From positions 1 to 64,000 of the forward strand of contig DATJBV010000052.1 of NCBI GenBank assembly GCA_035515055.1: a stretch of 64,000 nucleotides of DNA. Direction: 5' to 3'. The notes beneath the pieces are model-generated. The model made no database searches. It was given only the letters and a program-made list of their open reading frames with translations, and had not been told where the DNA came from. This document shows positions 8,791 through 17,463 of the stretch, piece by piece; position 1 is the first letter of the stretch, and each line of letters begins with the position of its first letter. Made by a program: the position numbers and the translations under genes. The DNA is from Pollutimonas sp035515055. Its GTDB lineage: Bacteria > Pseudomonadota > Gammaproteobacteria > Burkholderiales > Burkholderiaceae_B.

Positions 8791-9577
8791 GTTACCGCTG
8801 GCGGGGGTCGTCTGGATCGCCTCGGATATCCACCTGGGCCCCGACACTCCCGCCACCGCGCGCGCTTTCGGGCAATTTCTGGATCAGGCATGCGCCCAGG
8901 CGGATGCCTTGATTTTATGCGGCGACATCTTCGATGCCTGGATCGGCGACGATTTTGCGCTGAACGACCCACCGCAATGGCTGGCGGACGTAATCCAGCA
9001 ACTGTCACGGGTCGCATCCCGGATGCCGCTGTGGCTCGGACGCGGCAATCGCGATTTCCTGATCGGGAATACGCTGGCCAGGCATGTTGGAGCGCAGCTA
9101 TTGCCAGGTAGCGTCTGCCTTCAGACCGACAGCGGCGACATTCTGCTATCCCATGGCGACGAATACTGTACCTCGGACGCCGGGTACCAGCGCTTCCGAC
9201 GTATTGTCCGCTCTCCCGCCGTGCAATACCTGTTCCTGCAGTTAAGCCTTGCCCGGCGCCGCCGTATTGCCGACTGGGCGAGGCGACGCAGCATGGCCGC
9301 CAACCGCGCCAAGTCCACCCAAATCATGGACGTCAATCCGGAAGCGGTCGAGCAGGCTTTTTCATTCAGCGGGGTTCCGGTCCTGATACACGGCCATACC
9401 CACCGGCCGGCGGTGCATCGACTCACCGTCAACGGGCGCGCCCGGCAACGCATCGTGCTGCCCGACTGGGACTATGACCACGAGGGCGCGCCGCGCGGGG
9501 GGTGGCTATCTATCGACCGCCATGGCCCCGTGCTGCATCGGTTCCCGCCAGATTCAGGCGTCGAAGTCCAGTTGTAA
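8780..9577 (+). CDS. lpxH: UDP-2,3-diacylglucosamine diphosphatase
   Basis: Fourth-step enzyme of lipid A synthesis: hydrolyses UDP-2,3-diacylglucosamine to lipid X and UMP, a peripheral enzyme on the cytosolic face of the inner membrane. Calcineurin-type metallophosphoesterase motifs are in order: SDIHLGP (15-21), CGDIFDAWIGDD, GRGNRDFLIG, SHGDEYCTSD and HGHTHRP. Length 265 aa fits. Translation begins at a TTG (8780, or the adjacent TTG at 8783) with GAGAAAG upstream, inside the end of ppiB, so the two are translationally linked. Its 3' end overlaps the convergent permease gene by 24 bp. Confidence 0.95.
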   Translation: MLNKLPLAGVVWIASDIHLGPDTPATARAFGQFLDQACAQADALILCGDIFDAWIGDDFALNDPPQWLADVIQQLSRVASRMPLWLGRGNRDFLIGNTLARHVGAQLLPGSVCLQTDSGDILLSHGDEYCTSDAGYQRFRRIVRSPAVQYLFLQLSLARRRRIADWARRRSMAANRAKSTQIMDVNPEAVEQAFSFSGVPVLIHGHTHRPAVHRLTVNGRARQRIVLPDWDYDHEGAPRGGWLSIDRHGPVLHRFPPDSGVEVQL

Positions 9578-11275
9578 TTGCGCGATCTTATCGCGCTGCC
9601 GCACCTGCACTTTTCGCGCCAAACGGCTAAGCAGGTAGGCCGTGAGGTGGGCGGTGGCTTCCGGGTCGTCCATCAAGGCTTCCGGCGTGGGCGCCGCCGC
9701 CCTTGCGGCCGGCAATGCTATGCCGGAATAGGTGAACGTTACCCGCAACGCATATTCATCGAACTTGGTGGTGACTTCCAGCCAGGCGTGGTCGGGCGAA
9801 ATGCGTTCGCTATGCGCCAGCAGGTCGAACGCCTGCCAGACGGCCTGTTCCGCACGCTGCACCGCGTCGCGCCGCGCCCCCCAAAGGCGGCCCTGGTTCT
9901 CCATGAACAGGTTCAAGTCGTCGGCCGTCGTGGCATGCACGGGAAACTGTTGTTTTGTGCGGCGCGATGCGCCAAGCCGAAAAAGCACCGTCAGGATCAA
10001 GGCGACAAGCGTACCGTTCGTCACCCCGGCCAGATCCATGAAGCCAGCCAGCGGCTGGTGCTCGATGCCGGCGACAATATATTGATGTGACACGCCGACA
10101 ATCAAGCCCACTCCGAGGGCCAGGGATCGGCGATCGTCGAGCATACGCGACGCGATGAGCCTGAGTCCCGCCATGAGCAGGAAGGCCGCCAGGAACAGAA
10201 GCAGCGCGGCAATGACTGGCGCCGGAACAGCCAGCCAAAGCACGATCAACTTGGAGCACAAGGCCGTAATGAGCAGGAAGGCCGCGACCCAGTATCCCAG
10301 GTGGCGGCTCGCGCACCCCGACGTGGCGGCCAGGCCGACCGCGCCGCCGCTTGCGCTTTGCGGCATGGCATTGATGAAAGAAGCAAGGACGTGGGTGAGG
10401 CCCTCGGCACGCAAGCCGCGCCCGTAAGCGCGCAGATCCGGCTTGTGCCAGTCGGCATCGGCGGTGCGCTGGGCAACCGTTTGCGCGCCTATTGACATCA
10501 ATGACAAGGCCAGGCCCATCATGACATACGGCCATACCATGGCCATGTCGAACGACCAGCCGAATGCGGGCAGCGTCGGCAGGCGCACCCACGGCGTATC
10601 GGCGATGTAGCTCAGGGTTTCAAAGGGCAGGATGCCGAGAATGGCAGCGAGCGCGCTGCCCGCCACAAGTCCGATCAAGGTGGCGAACAGGCGCAGGCGC
10701 GAACGCAGCCATATATTGCAGAACACCATCACGAACAGGGTGAAGGCGGCGAGCGCAAGTTCCAGGTTGGTGGCGCCCGAGCCCGATTCGGCGTCGAATA
10801 AAAGCTTAAGTCCTATTTGACCGGTGGCGATGCCGGTGAGCATGACGGCCAGGCCGGCGATCTCCACCGTGAAGATGCTGCGCAAGCGGACGATAAGAAA
10901 ACTGAAAAAAAGCTGAGTGAGTCCGGTGACGAAGACCATGCCGTAGGCAAGCGACATACCGCCGCCGCTGCTGCCCGCCAGGAACATGACAGCGAAGACC
11001 GTGGGGGTGGCCTGCAACGGATAGTAGTAGCCCGAACCTACACCCCAGCGGTTCATCACCTGCAGCAATATGGACAGCGCGCCGGCGATCAGCGATGCGC
11101 TGGCGATATCCAGATAATGGCTGTCGGCAAGATGGCTGGTGCTTCCATGCACAAAAAGATTAGGCACGACGAGCAACGCGCCCAGGAAAGCCAGTTGCTG
11201 CAACGCCAGGCCCAGCGCCGTGGGCACGGGCAGGCGGTCGTTGATCCAGAAAGCGATCGTATCCGGCTTACGCAT
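9554..11275 (-). CDS. NCS2-type nucleobase/solute permease with C-terminal regulatory-like domain
   Basis: Polytopic inner-membrane transporter (573 aa). The N-terminal about 440 residues carry about 12-14 hydrophobic segments and the layout of nucleobase:cation symporter-2 proteins (LGLALQQLAFLGALLVVPNL near the start, ALSLMSIGAQTVAQRT in the middle). The last about 130 residues are soluble; the stretch around RAEQAVWQAFDLL, TKFDEYALRVTFTYSG and LSRLARKVQVRQRDKI resembles the RsbW-type histidine-kinase ATPase fold, although degenerate. Translation probably follows the carbonic anhydrase gene, 6 bp upstream. Purine/uracil transport is the family default; the neighbour makes an anion or bicarbonate role possible. 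Confidence 0.85.
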   Translation of the reverse strand: MRKPDTIAFWINDRLPVPTALGLALQQLAFLGALLVVPNLFVHGSTSHLADSHYLDIASASLIAGALSILLQVMNRWGVGSGYYYPLQATPTVFAVMFLAGSSGGGMSLAYGMVFVTGLTQLFFSFLIVRLRSIFTVEIAGLAVMLTGIATGQIGLKLLFDAESGSGATNLELALAAFTLFVMVFCNIWLRSRLRLFATLIGLVAGSALAAILGILPFETLSYIADTPWVRLPTLPAFGWSFDMAMVWPYVMMGLALSLMSIGAQTVAQRTADADWHKPDLRAYGRGLRAEGLTHVLASFINAMPQSASGGAVGLAATSGCASRHLGYWVAAFLLITALCSKLIVLWLAVPAPVIAALLLFLAAFLLMAGLRLIASRMLDDRRSLALGVGLIVGVSHQYIVAGIEHQPLAGFMDLAGVTNGTLVALILTVLFRLGASRRTKQQFPVHATTADDLNLFMENQGRLWGARRDAVQRAEQAVWQAFDLLAHSERISPDHAWLEVTTKFDEYALRVTFTYSGIALPAARAAAPTPEALMDDPEATAHLTAYLLSRLARKVQVRQRDKIAQLQLDFDA

Positions 11276-11281
11276 GACGCG

Positions 11282-11971
11282 TTAGATGGCCGGCATCAGG
11301 TGCATGTCGCCCTGTTGTGACTTCCAGAGGTCGCCGGTTTCAAGGTCGAACCACCAGCCGTGCAGCGCCAGCGTACCGGCGTCGACTCTTGCTTTCACCC
11401 ATGGGTAGGACATGAGGTTATGCAGGGAACCCGTAACGGCCGCTCGTTCGACAATGCCGGGATTTTGCTTGAGCAACTCTAATGTGACTTTCTGGCGTGC
11501 GCCTGTGGCCGGATCGGTCACGTATTGCTCGGTGGCCCGCATGGCCATGGCGACCCAGTCGCCGACGAATTCGCGGTCGATGGGGTGGCCGTCGGCAGCC
11601 GCAATCACGGCCTTGATGCCGCCGCAACTGGCGTGACCGAGGACAATGATGTGGTCCACTTTCAAGTCGCGCACGGCGTATTCGATCGCCGCACCCGTGC
11701 CGTGCAGGCCGGCACCCTGGCTGTAAGGCGGCACGAGGTTGGCAACGTTGCGCACGGTGAACAGCTCGCCAGGATCGGCCTGAAACAGTACGCCGGTGTC
11801 GACCCGGGAGTCGCTGCACGCAATAATGAGGGTGGCGGGCGCCTGGCCTTGAGTGGCCAGCGTATGCATCATTTCCGGATTGCGTTGATAGAATTCGCTG
11901 CGAAACCGCTTCACTGCGGCTTCAAAATGCGAGATGTCCCGTAGGCTGTTGTGGCAGCAGTCTGCAGTCAT
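11282..11971 (-). CDS. can: Beta-class carbonic anhydrase
   Basis: Zinc enzyme interconverting CO2 and bicarbonate in the cytosol (229 aa). Zinc ligands C52, H113 and C116 and the catalytic dyad D54/R56 are all present (ACSDSRVD at 51-58, LGHASCGGIK at 111-120). It supplies bicarbonate for carboxylases such as acetyl-CoA carboxylase. The permease gene follows after 6 bp, so the two form an operon. Start MTADCCHNSL fits the family length. Confidence 0.95.
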   Translation of the reverse strand: MTADCCHNSLRDISHFEAAVKRFRSEFYQRNPEMMHTLATQGQAPATLIIACSDSRVDTGVLFQADPGELFTVRNVANLVPPYSQGAGLHGTGAAIEYAVRDLKVDHIIVLGHASCGGIKAVIAAADGHPIDREFVGDWVAMAMRATEQYVTDPATGARQKVTLELLKQNPGIVERAAVTGSLHNLMSYPWVKARVDAGTLALHGWWFDLETGDLWKSQQGDMHLMPAI

Positions 11972-12048
11972 GTTTCGGTCTTCGGTTGAGTAGCGGTTCG
12001 TGGAAACAGTTGGCGATTATAGCGGCATGTTTCCAACCGAAACCATTA

Positions 12049-12915
12049 TTAACGCGACATCAACCAAACCAGGACTACCAGCCCCAACGCAATCCTGTAC
12101 CAGGCGAAAGGACGATACGTGCGCTTGGAGACGAAGCGCAATACCGCGCGTACAACCAGCAAGGCACTGAAGAAGGCGGCAAAGAACCCTACGATGATCG
12201 CGTCTATCTGGCTGGCGGAAAGTGCCCCGCTATTACGATACAAGTCGTATACCGTGGCAGCCAGCATGGTAGGCATGGCAAGAAAGAAAGAGAACTCCGT
12301 TGCCGTTTTGCGTTGTATGCCGGCGATCATCCCGCTGATGATAGTGGCGCCGGACCGCGACGTTCCGGGCACCATGGCCAGGCACTGCGCAAACCCCACG
12401 ACCAGCGCCTGTTTCCAGCTGATCTCTTCAAGAGCACGGGCGGTCACGTGCTGGGCCGCCACGCTATCTTCGCCACCGGCGGCCGCAGCGCCATGCTTGG
12501 CGTATTGCGGCTTGCGCTCCACCCATAGCATGATCATCCCGCCCACGATCAGCGTCACCACGAATACGCCGGGGCTATGGAACAAGCCCTTGATCTGCTT
12601 GATCATGACGGCGCCGATCACGGCAGCGGGCAGGAAGGCGATCAGCAGGTTGCGCGTGAACATGACTTCGCTGCGCTCGCCGGTGAGCGTTCCCCGGATA
12701 AGCTGCCACAAGCGCGCCCGGAAGATCCACATGACGGCCATGATGGAGCCGAACTGGATGACGACTTCGAAGACCTTGTCGTTGCTGGAAGAAAAATTGA
12801 TCCAGTTGCCGACCAACAATAAGTGAGCCGTACTCGATACGGGGATGAACTCCGTAAAACCTTCCATCATCCCAAGGAAAAAACCCTTGAGTAAAAACCA
12901 GGCGTTGTCTGTCAT
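12049..12915 (-). CDS. uppP: Undecaprenyl-diphosphatase
   Basis: Integral membrane enzyme of the BacA/UppP family (288 aa) that recycles undecaprenyl diphosphate to the monophosphate carrier for peptidoglycan and O-antigen synthesis; confers bacitracin resistance. Signature motifs EGFTEFIPVSSTAH (18-31) and MVPGTSRSGATI are intact, and about eight membrane segments are visible. Its ATG overlaps the stop of the TerC/CorC gene by 4 bases, so it is translated from the same mRNA. The insert between helices (AAAAGGEDSVAAQHVTARA) is longer than in E. coli. Confidence 0.96.
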   Translation of the reverse strand: MTDNAWFLLKGFFLGMMEGFTEFIPVSSTAHLLLVGNWINFSSSNDKVFEVVIQFGSIMAVMWIFRARLWQLIRGTLTGERSEVMFTRNLLIAFLPAAVIGAVMIKQIKGLFHSPGVFVVTLIVGGMIMLWVERKPQYAKHGAAAAGGEDSVAAQHVTARALEEISWKQALVVGFAQCLAMVPGTSRSGATIISGMIAGIQRKTATEFSFFLAMPTMLAATVYDLYRNSGALSASQIDAIIVGFFAAFFSALLVVRAVLRFVSKRTYRPFAWYRIALGLVVLVWLMSR

Positions 12916-14486
12916 GCTTGCTCGTCGTTGATATCGGTGGGTTGATGGTACTGGCGGTCGATTTGCACGGCGGCAATACGCCGTCCGTCCACGCGCAGCA
13001 CCTTGAACCGAAAGGTGGCGTGGTTTTGGCGCAATTCGCAGCTCTCGCCCGGGCGGGGCAAGTGGCCGAAGCGCTCAAGCAGATACCCCGCCAGGGTGGA
13101 AAAGTCGTCATCGTCGTCGACCAGCCCATCGGTATTCAGTAAAAGTTCCAGGTGGTGCAAGTCGGCGGCGCCATCCACCCGCCATCGATTCTCGCTTTCA
13201 GTCGTGATGTCGGGCGTTTCGTCTTCGTCGGGGAACTCGCCCGCAATAGCCTCGAATACGTCAATGGGCGTGACCAAACCTTCAATGGCCCCGAACTCGT
13301 CCGTAACGAGCACGAGTTGGCCGCGTGAACGCTTCAGAATGTCCATGAGGCGAAGCACCCCGGTCGCGTCGTGCACAATGATGGGATCGCGCAGCCGCGA
13401 CAACCGTATGCTGCCTTGCGTAATGAGGTCGGCGATCATTTCTTTCGCCCGTCCAATACCGATGACCTCGTCCAGCGATCCGCGGCACACCGGGAAAAAA
13501 CTATGAGGCGCCTTGGCGATCTGTTCGCGCAGTTTGTCCGGCTCGTCATCGAGATTGATCCAGGACACGTCCGTGCGCGGCGTCATGATGGAATTGATCG
13601 ACCGATCTGCCAGGCTCAGCACGCCGCTGACCATGTACCGCTCTTCATCGCCGAAGACGTCGGACTGTGCGGCCGCCTGACTGCTGTCTTGTTGCGGGCC
13701 GGCCAGCGGACGCCTGCCCAGCATGCGCAGTACGCCTTCAGCGGTGCGCTCGCGCAAGGGCCGTTTCGAATCGGCCCGTCGCATATTCCGCCTGGCCATC
13801 TGGTTGAGCATCTCGATGAGGACCGAGAAGGTGATGGCCGCGTACAAATACCCTTTGGGCACGGCAAAGCCGAAGCCTTCGGCAAGTAGCGAGAACCCGA
13901 TGGTTAGCAAAAAACCCAGGCAAAGGATGACGACGGTGGGGTGCGCGTTCACAAACCGCGTGAGTGGCTTGGACGCGACCAGCATGACGCCGATGGCGAT
14001 GGTGACCGCTATCATCATGACGGCAAGGTGATCGACCATCCCCACGGCGGTAATCACCGCATCGATGGAGAATACGGCATCCAGGATCACGATTTGCGTG
14101 ACAATGACCCAGAAGCTGGCGTGCATGCGCGAACCCGACGCATGCAAGGCGCGCCCCTCCACCCTTTCGTGCAGTTCCAGCGTACCCTTGAACAGCAGGA
14201 AGAACCCGCCGACAATCAGGATGATGTCGCGTCCGGAAAAGTCCAGCGGCCCGACCCAGAACAGCGGATCGGTCAATTTGACCAGCCAGGACATGATCGA
14301 GAGCAGCGCCAGCCGCATCAATAAGGCCAGCGTGAGGCCAAGTATGCGTGCCTTGTCGCGCAGGGGCGGCGGCAGCTTCTCTACAAGAATGGCAATAAAT
14401 ATAAGATTGTCGATGCCCAGGACGATCTCGAGGATCACCAGGGTCAACAATCCCACCCATGCTGAAGGGTCCAGCATCCATTCCAT
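12912..14486 (-). CDS. TerC-family membrane protein with CBS and CorC/HlyC domains
   Basis: Inner-membrane protein of 524 aa with the YoaE/YegH architecture. Residues 1-240 form a TerC-type seven-helix domain (GLLTLVILEIVLGIDNLIFIA near the start, LDAVFSIDAVITAVGMVDHL in the middle, both carrying conserved acidic residues). A linker is followed by two CBS domains (about 300-425; MTPRTDVSWI, VTDEFGAIEGLVTPIDVFEAI) and a C-terminal CorC_HlyC module (about 440-515). Such proteins are linked to metal ion export or homeostasis, not proven. It is translationally coupled to uppP. A paralogue starts at 62592. Confidence 0.92.
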   Translation of the reverse strand: MEWMLDPSAWVGLLTLVILEIVLGIDNLIFIAILVEKLPPPLRDKARILGLTLALLMRLALLSIMSWLVKLTDPLFWVGPLDFSGRDIILIVGGFFLLFKGTLELHERVEGRALHASGSRMHASFWVIVTQIVILDAVFSIDAVITAVGMVDHLAVMMIAVTIAIGVMLVASKPLTRFVNAHPTVVILCLGFLLTIGFSLLAEGFGFAVPKGYLYAAITFSVLIEMLNQMARRNMRRADSKRPLRERTAEGVLRMLGRRPLAGPQQDSSQAAAQSDVFGDEERYMVSGVLSLADRSINSIMTPRTDVSWINLDDEPDKLREQIAKAPHSFFPVCRGSLDEVIGIGRAKEMIADLITQGSIRLSRLRDPIIVHDATGVLRLMDILKRSRGQLVLVTDEFGAIEGLVTPIDVFEAIAGEFPDEDETPDITTESENRWRVDGAADLHHLELLLNTDGLVDDDDDFSTLAGYLLERFGHLPRPGESCELRQNHATFRFKVLRVDGRRIAAVQIDRQYHQPTDINDEQA

Positions 14487-14513
14487 CAGGAAGCTCCGTT
14501 AGCCAAAGTGCGA

Positions 14514-15305
14514 TCAGCCCTGCAAATACCCTAGCATCTGCGTAAATACTTTGGGAGTCGCCGCCAGCACATTGCCGCTTTTCATCCAGCCCTGTTCGCC
14601 GTCGAAGTCGGCGATTAGACCGCCCGCCTCGAGGATAAGCAGGCTACCCGCGGCAATGTCCCATGGCTTCAGATTGACGCCGCAAAACCCGTCCACGCGC
14701 CCTGCTGCCACATAGGCAAGATCGAGTACGGTGGAGCCCAGGCGTCGGGCCGCGACGCAGTCCGACAGCATGCCCGAAAAACGCGATGTAGAGGCGATAG
14801 AGCCGCCCGAGCCCGCAACATGGGCGGCCAGCAACGCATCGTGATAACGGATTTGACCGGACACCCGAACACGCCTGTCGTTCATGAAGGCGCCGCCCCC
14901 ACGGCTGGCCGTGAACAATTCGTTGCGCGTGGGGTCATAGATGACGGCCTGCGTGATCTGACCACGCTGCGCCAAGGCGATCGACACCGCATAAATCGGA
15001 AAACCATGGATAAAATTGGTGGTGCCGTCCAGCGGATCGATGATCCATTGGAACTCGGGCTGGTCGCCCTCGCCCTGGCCAGCGGCGGGATGATTTCCCG
15101 TTTCTTCACCCAGAAAGCCGTGGTCTGGGTACGCGGTGCGAAGAATGTCGATGATGGCCTCTTCGGCAGCGCGATCGACTTCCGTGACATAATCCCTGGG
15201 CCCTTTGCGCGCCACCTGCAGGCGCTCCAGGTCGAGACTGGCGCGATTAATGATGGCGCCAGCACGGCGTGCCGCCTTGATGGCGGTATTGAGCATCGGG
15301 TGCAT
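14514..15305 (-). CDS. suhB: Inositol monophosphatase family protein
   Basis: Mg-dependent phosphatase (263 aa) of the IMPase family; SuhB in proteobacteria also joins the rRNA antitermination complex. Metal-site motifs are GEETG (about residues 66-70), WIIDPLDGTTNFIHGFP and PWDIAAGSLLILEAGG. The start MHPMLNTAIKAARRAG matches the family. It is divergent from trmJ with only 60 bp between them, the same suhB/trmJ arrangement seen in many beta-proteobacteria. Confidence 0.94.
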   Translation of the reverse strand: MHPMLNTAIKAARRAGAIINRASLDLERLQVARKGPRDYVTEVDRAAEEAIIDILRTAYPDHGFLGEETGNHPAAGQGEGDQPEFQWIIDPLDGTTNFIHGFPIYAVSIALAQRGQITQAVIYDPTRNELFTASRGGGAFMNDRRVRVSGQIRYHDALLAAHVAGSGGSIASTSRFSGMLSDCVAARRLGSTVLDLAYVAAGRVDGFCGVNLKPWDIAAGSLLILEAGGLIADFDGEQGWMKSGNVLAATPKVFTQMLGYLQG

Positions 15306-15365
15306 AAAATTCCGTAATAGACAAAAAACGATGGTGCATTAAACACTGCAAACGACGTATTTTAG

Positions 15366-16163
15366 ATGACTCAGACACTTTCCTCAGAATGGGTCGACCC
15401 GTTCGCCCGCGTACGCTTCATTATGGTCCACCCCAGCCACCCCGGAAACGTGGGCGCGGCCGCACGCGCAATCAAGACCATGGGCTTTCATGAACTGTGC
15501 CTGGTGGCGCCCCGCTTCGCCGATGTACTGGACTTGCCCGAAGCCCACGCGCTGGCCAGCGGCGCGACCGACGTCCTGGCGAACGTCATGATCTTTCCGA
15601 CGCTTGCCGAGGCCCTGGCTCCGGTTTCCATGGCATTCGCCATGACGGCGCGGCCCCGCATGATGGGCCGCACCGTATGCGATATCCGCGAAGCAGCCGT
15701 CATGAGCTGCGAGCATCTATATGGAACGCAAAGCCGCGTGGCGGTCGTCCTGGGAACCGAACGCTCCGGACTGACGAATGAAGACGTGGCCTTGTGCCAG
15801 CAAATTTGCCATATCCCGGCAAACCCCGACTATAGCTCTCTTAATGTAGCCCAGGCGCTGCAACTGGCCGCCTGGGAGCTGCGTTACGCGCTGGCGAAAG
15901 CAATGTCGCTGCCCATGCTGCCATCGACCGCCGGGCATGGCGATCCGGGCGATGCCCCCGCCACCAGCGAACAATTGCAAAACCTGATGCGGCACTGGGA
16001 ACAAGCCATTACCGACGTGGGCTTCCTGGACCCGGATCATCCAAAGAAGCTCATGCCCCGCATGCGCCACTTGTTTGCCCGCAATGCGCTTAGCCAGGAC
16101 GAAGTTGCCATGCTGCGCGGCCTGTGCACCGCCATGATCAAGACGGCTGGTCGGACACGATAG
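15366..16163 (+). CDS. trmJ: tRNA (cytidine/uridine-2'-O-)-methyltransferase
   Basis: SPOUT-class enzyme (265 aa) that 2'-O-methylates position 32 of the tRNA anticodon loop using SAM. N-terminal VRFIMVHPSHPGNVGAAARA and the knot region VAVVLGTERSGLTNEDV, then IPANPDYSSLNVAQALQLAAWE, are the family motifs. The C-terminal 80 residues form the variable helical extension of TrmJ. Its 3' end overlaps the convergent pcaJ by 26 bp. Confidence 0.94.
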   Translation: MTQTLSSEWVDPFARVRFIMVHPSHPGNVGAAARAIKTMGFHELCLVAPRFADVLDLPEAHALASGATDVLANVMIFPTLAEALAPVSMAFAMTARPRMMGRTVCDIREAAVMSCEHLYGTQSRVAVVLGTERSGLTNEDVALCQQICHIPANPDYSSLNVAQALQLAAWELRYALAKAMSLPMLPSTAGHGDPGDAPATSEQLQNLMRHWEQAITDVGFLDPDHPKKLMPRMRHLFARNALSQDEVAMLRGLCTAMIKTAGRTR

Positions 16164-16785
16164 GCAGTCCAGTCAGCCGCCGCAGTTCCTGTATGCCCAC
16201 GCCCGACACGTCGTCGATCAGCCGTATTTGCCCGTCGACAAGGTCGAAGACCGCCAGGTCGGTATACACCCGGTCGACGCAACGCACACCCGTCAGGGGA
16301 TACGTGCAGCGCTCGACGAGCTTGCTGGCGCCGTCGCGCCCCAGCAGTTCCATCAAGACATAGACCTTCTTTGCGCCGATGGCCAAGTCCATGGCCCCGC
16401 CCACGGCAGGGATGGCATCCGCTTCGCCAGTATGCCAATTGGCCAGATCGCCGGTCCTCGATACCTGGAAGGCGCCCAGCACGCAGATGTCGAGGTGGCC
16501 TCCGCGCATCATGGCAAAGGAGTCCGCGTGATGGAAATAGGCGCCGCCAGGCAGGAGGGTGACTGGCTGCTTGCCGGCATTGATGAGGTCGGGATCCTCG
16601 GCGCCCGCTGCCGGGGCCGGCCCGATGCCGATGACGCCGTTCTCGCTTTGCAGCATGATCTCGCGATCGGCCGGAAGGTAATTGGCGACTTTGGTGGGCA
16701 AGCCTATCCCTAGATTGACGACGCCGCCATCGGGTATGTCGCTGGCGACGCGGGCGGCCATTTCTTCACGATTAAGCGCTTTCAT
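16138..16785 (-). CDS. pcaJ: 3-oxoadipate CoA-transferase subunit B
   Basis: Beta subunit (215 aa) of the class I CoA-transferase that moves CoA from succinyl-CoA to 3-oxoadipate in the beta-ketoadipate pathway of protocatechuate/catechol breakdown. The catalytic glutamate is E48 in LQSENGVIG; LGIGLPTKVANYL and GGAMDLAIGAKKVYVLM are family blocks. The ATG overlaps the pcaI stop by 4 bases. Acetoacetate CoA-transferase (ScoB) is the alternative, but similarity reads closer to PcaJ. No other pca genes are in the window. Confidence 0.88.
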   Translation of the reverse strand: MKALNREEMAARVASDIPDGGVVNLGIGLPTKVANYLPADREIMLQSENGVIGIGPAPAAGAEDPDLINAGKQPVTLLPGGAYFHHADSFAMMRGGHLDICVLGAFQVSRTGDLANWHTGEADAIPAVGGAMDLAIGAKKVYVLMELLGRDGASKLVERCTYPLTGVRCVDRVYTDLAVFDLVDGQIRLIDDVSGVGIQELRRLTGLPIVSDQPS

Positions 16786-17453
16786 GTTGAGCTTCCGATA
16801 GCGACGACGCGCTGAACGAACAGCCCCGGCGTTACGATGGATTCAGGATCGAGCGCCCCCAGGCCGACAATGGCATCCACCTGTGCGATGGCCACCTTTG
16901 CCGCCATGGCCATGATGGGTCCGAAATTGCGTGCCGTCTTACGGTACACAAGATTGCCCCACCGGTCGGCATGCAAGGCCTTGATCAGCGCATAGTCCGC
17001 ATGTAACGGATACTCCAGCAAATAATCCCGCCCATTGATGTGGCGTTGCTCCTTGCCGGCGGCCAAAGGCGTGCCTGCGCCGGTGGGTGTGAAAAAGGCG
17101 CCGATGCCGGCACCCGCCGCCCGGATGCGTTCCGCCAGGTTGCCTTGTGGCACGAGTTCGAGTTCGATCTTGCCTGCACGGTACAGCCGATCGAATACAT
17201 GAGAGTCCACCTGCCGGGGAAAAGAACAAATGATTTTGCGGACGCGGCCGGCCGCGAGCAAGGCGGCAAGGCCGGTGTCGCCATTGCCCGCGTTGTTATT
17301 CACGATGACTAGATCTTTGGCGCCCTGAACCAGCAACGCGTCGATCAGCGCGGCGGGTTGCCCGGCCATGCCGAAACCGCCCACCATAATGGTTGCGCCG
17401 TCCGGAATGTCGGCCACGGCGGCATGCATATCCGCACAAAGTTTGGAGATCAT
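16782..17453 (-). CDS. pcaI: 3-oxoadipate CoA-transferase subunit A
   Basis: Alpha subunit (223 aa) pairing with PcaJ. The glycine-rich CoA-binding segment DGATIMVGGFGMAGQPAALID (residues 18-38), VNNNAGNGDTGLAALL and RWGNLVYRKTARNFGPIMAMAA are characteristic of PcaI rather than ScoA. It is the middle gene of Bug-pcaI-pcaJ, 10 bp after the Bug receptor gene, so uptake and activation of a dicarboxylic or aromatic-derived acid are likely coexpressed. Confidence 0.9.
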   Translation of the reverse strand: MISKLCADMHAAVADIPDGATIMVGGFGMAGQPAALIDALLVQGAKDLVIVNNNAGNGDTGLAALLAAGRVRKIICSFPRQVDSHVFDRLYRAGKIELELVPQGNLAERIRAAGAGIGAFFTPTGAGTPLAAGKEQRHINGRDYLLEYPLHADYALIKALHADRWGNLVYRKTARNFGPIMAMAAKVAIAQVDAIVGLGALDPESIVTPGLFVQRVVAIGSST

Positions 17454-17463
17454 TAGTAGAGCG

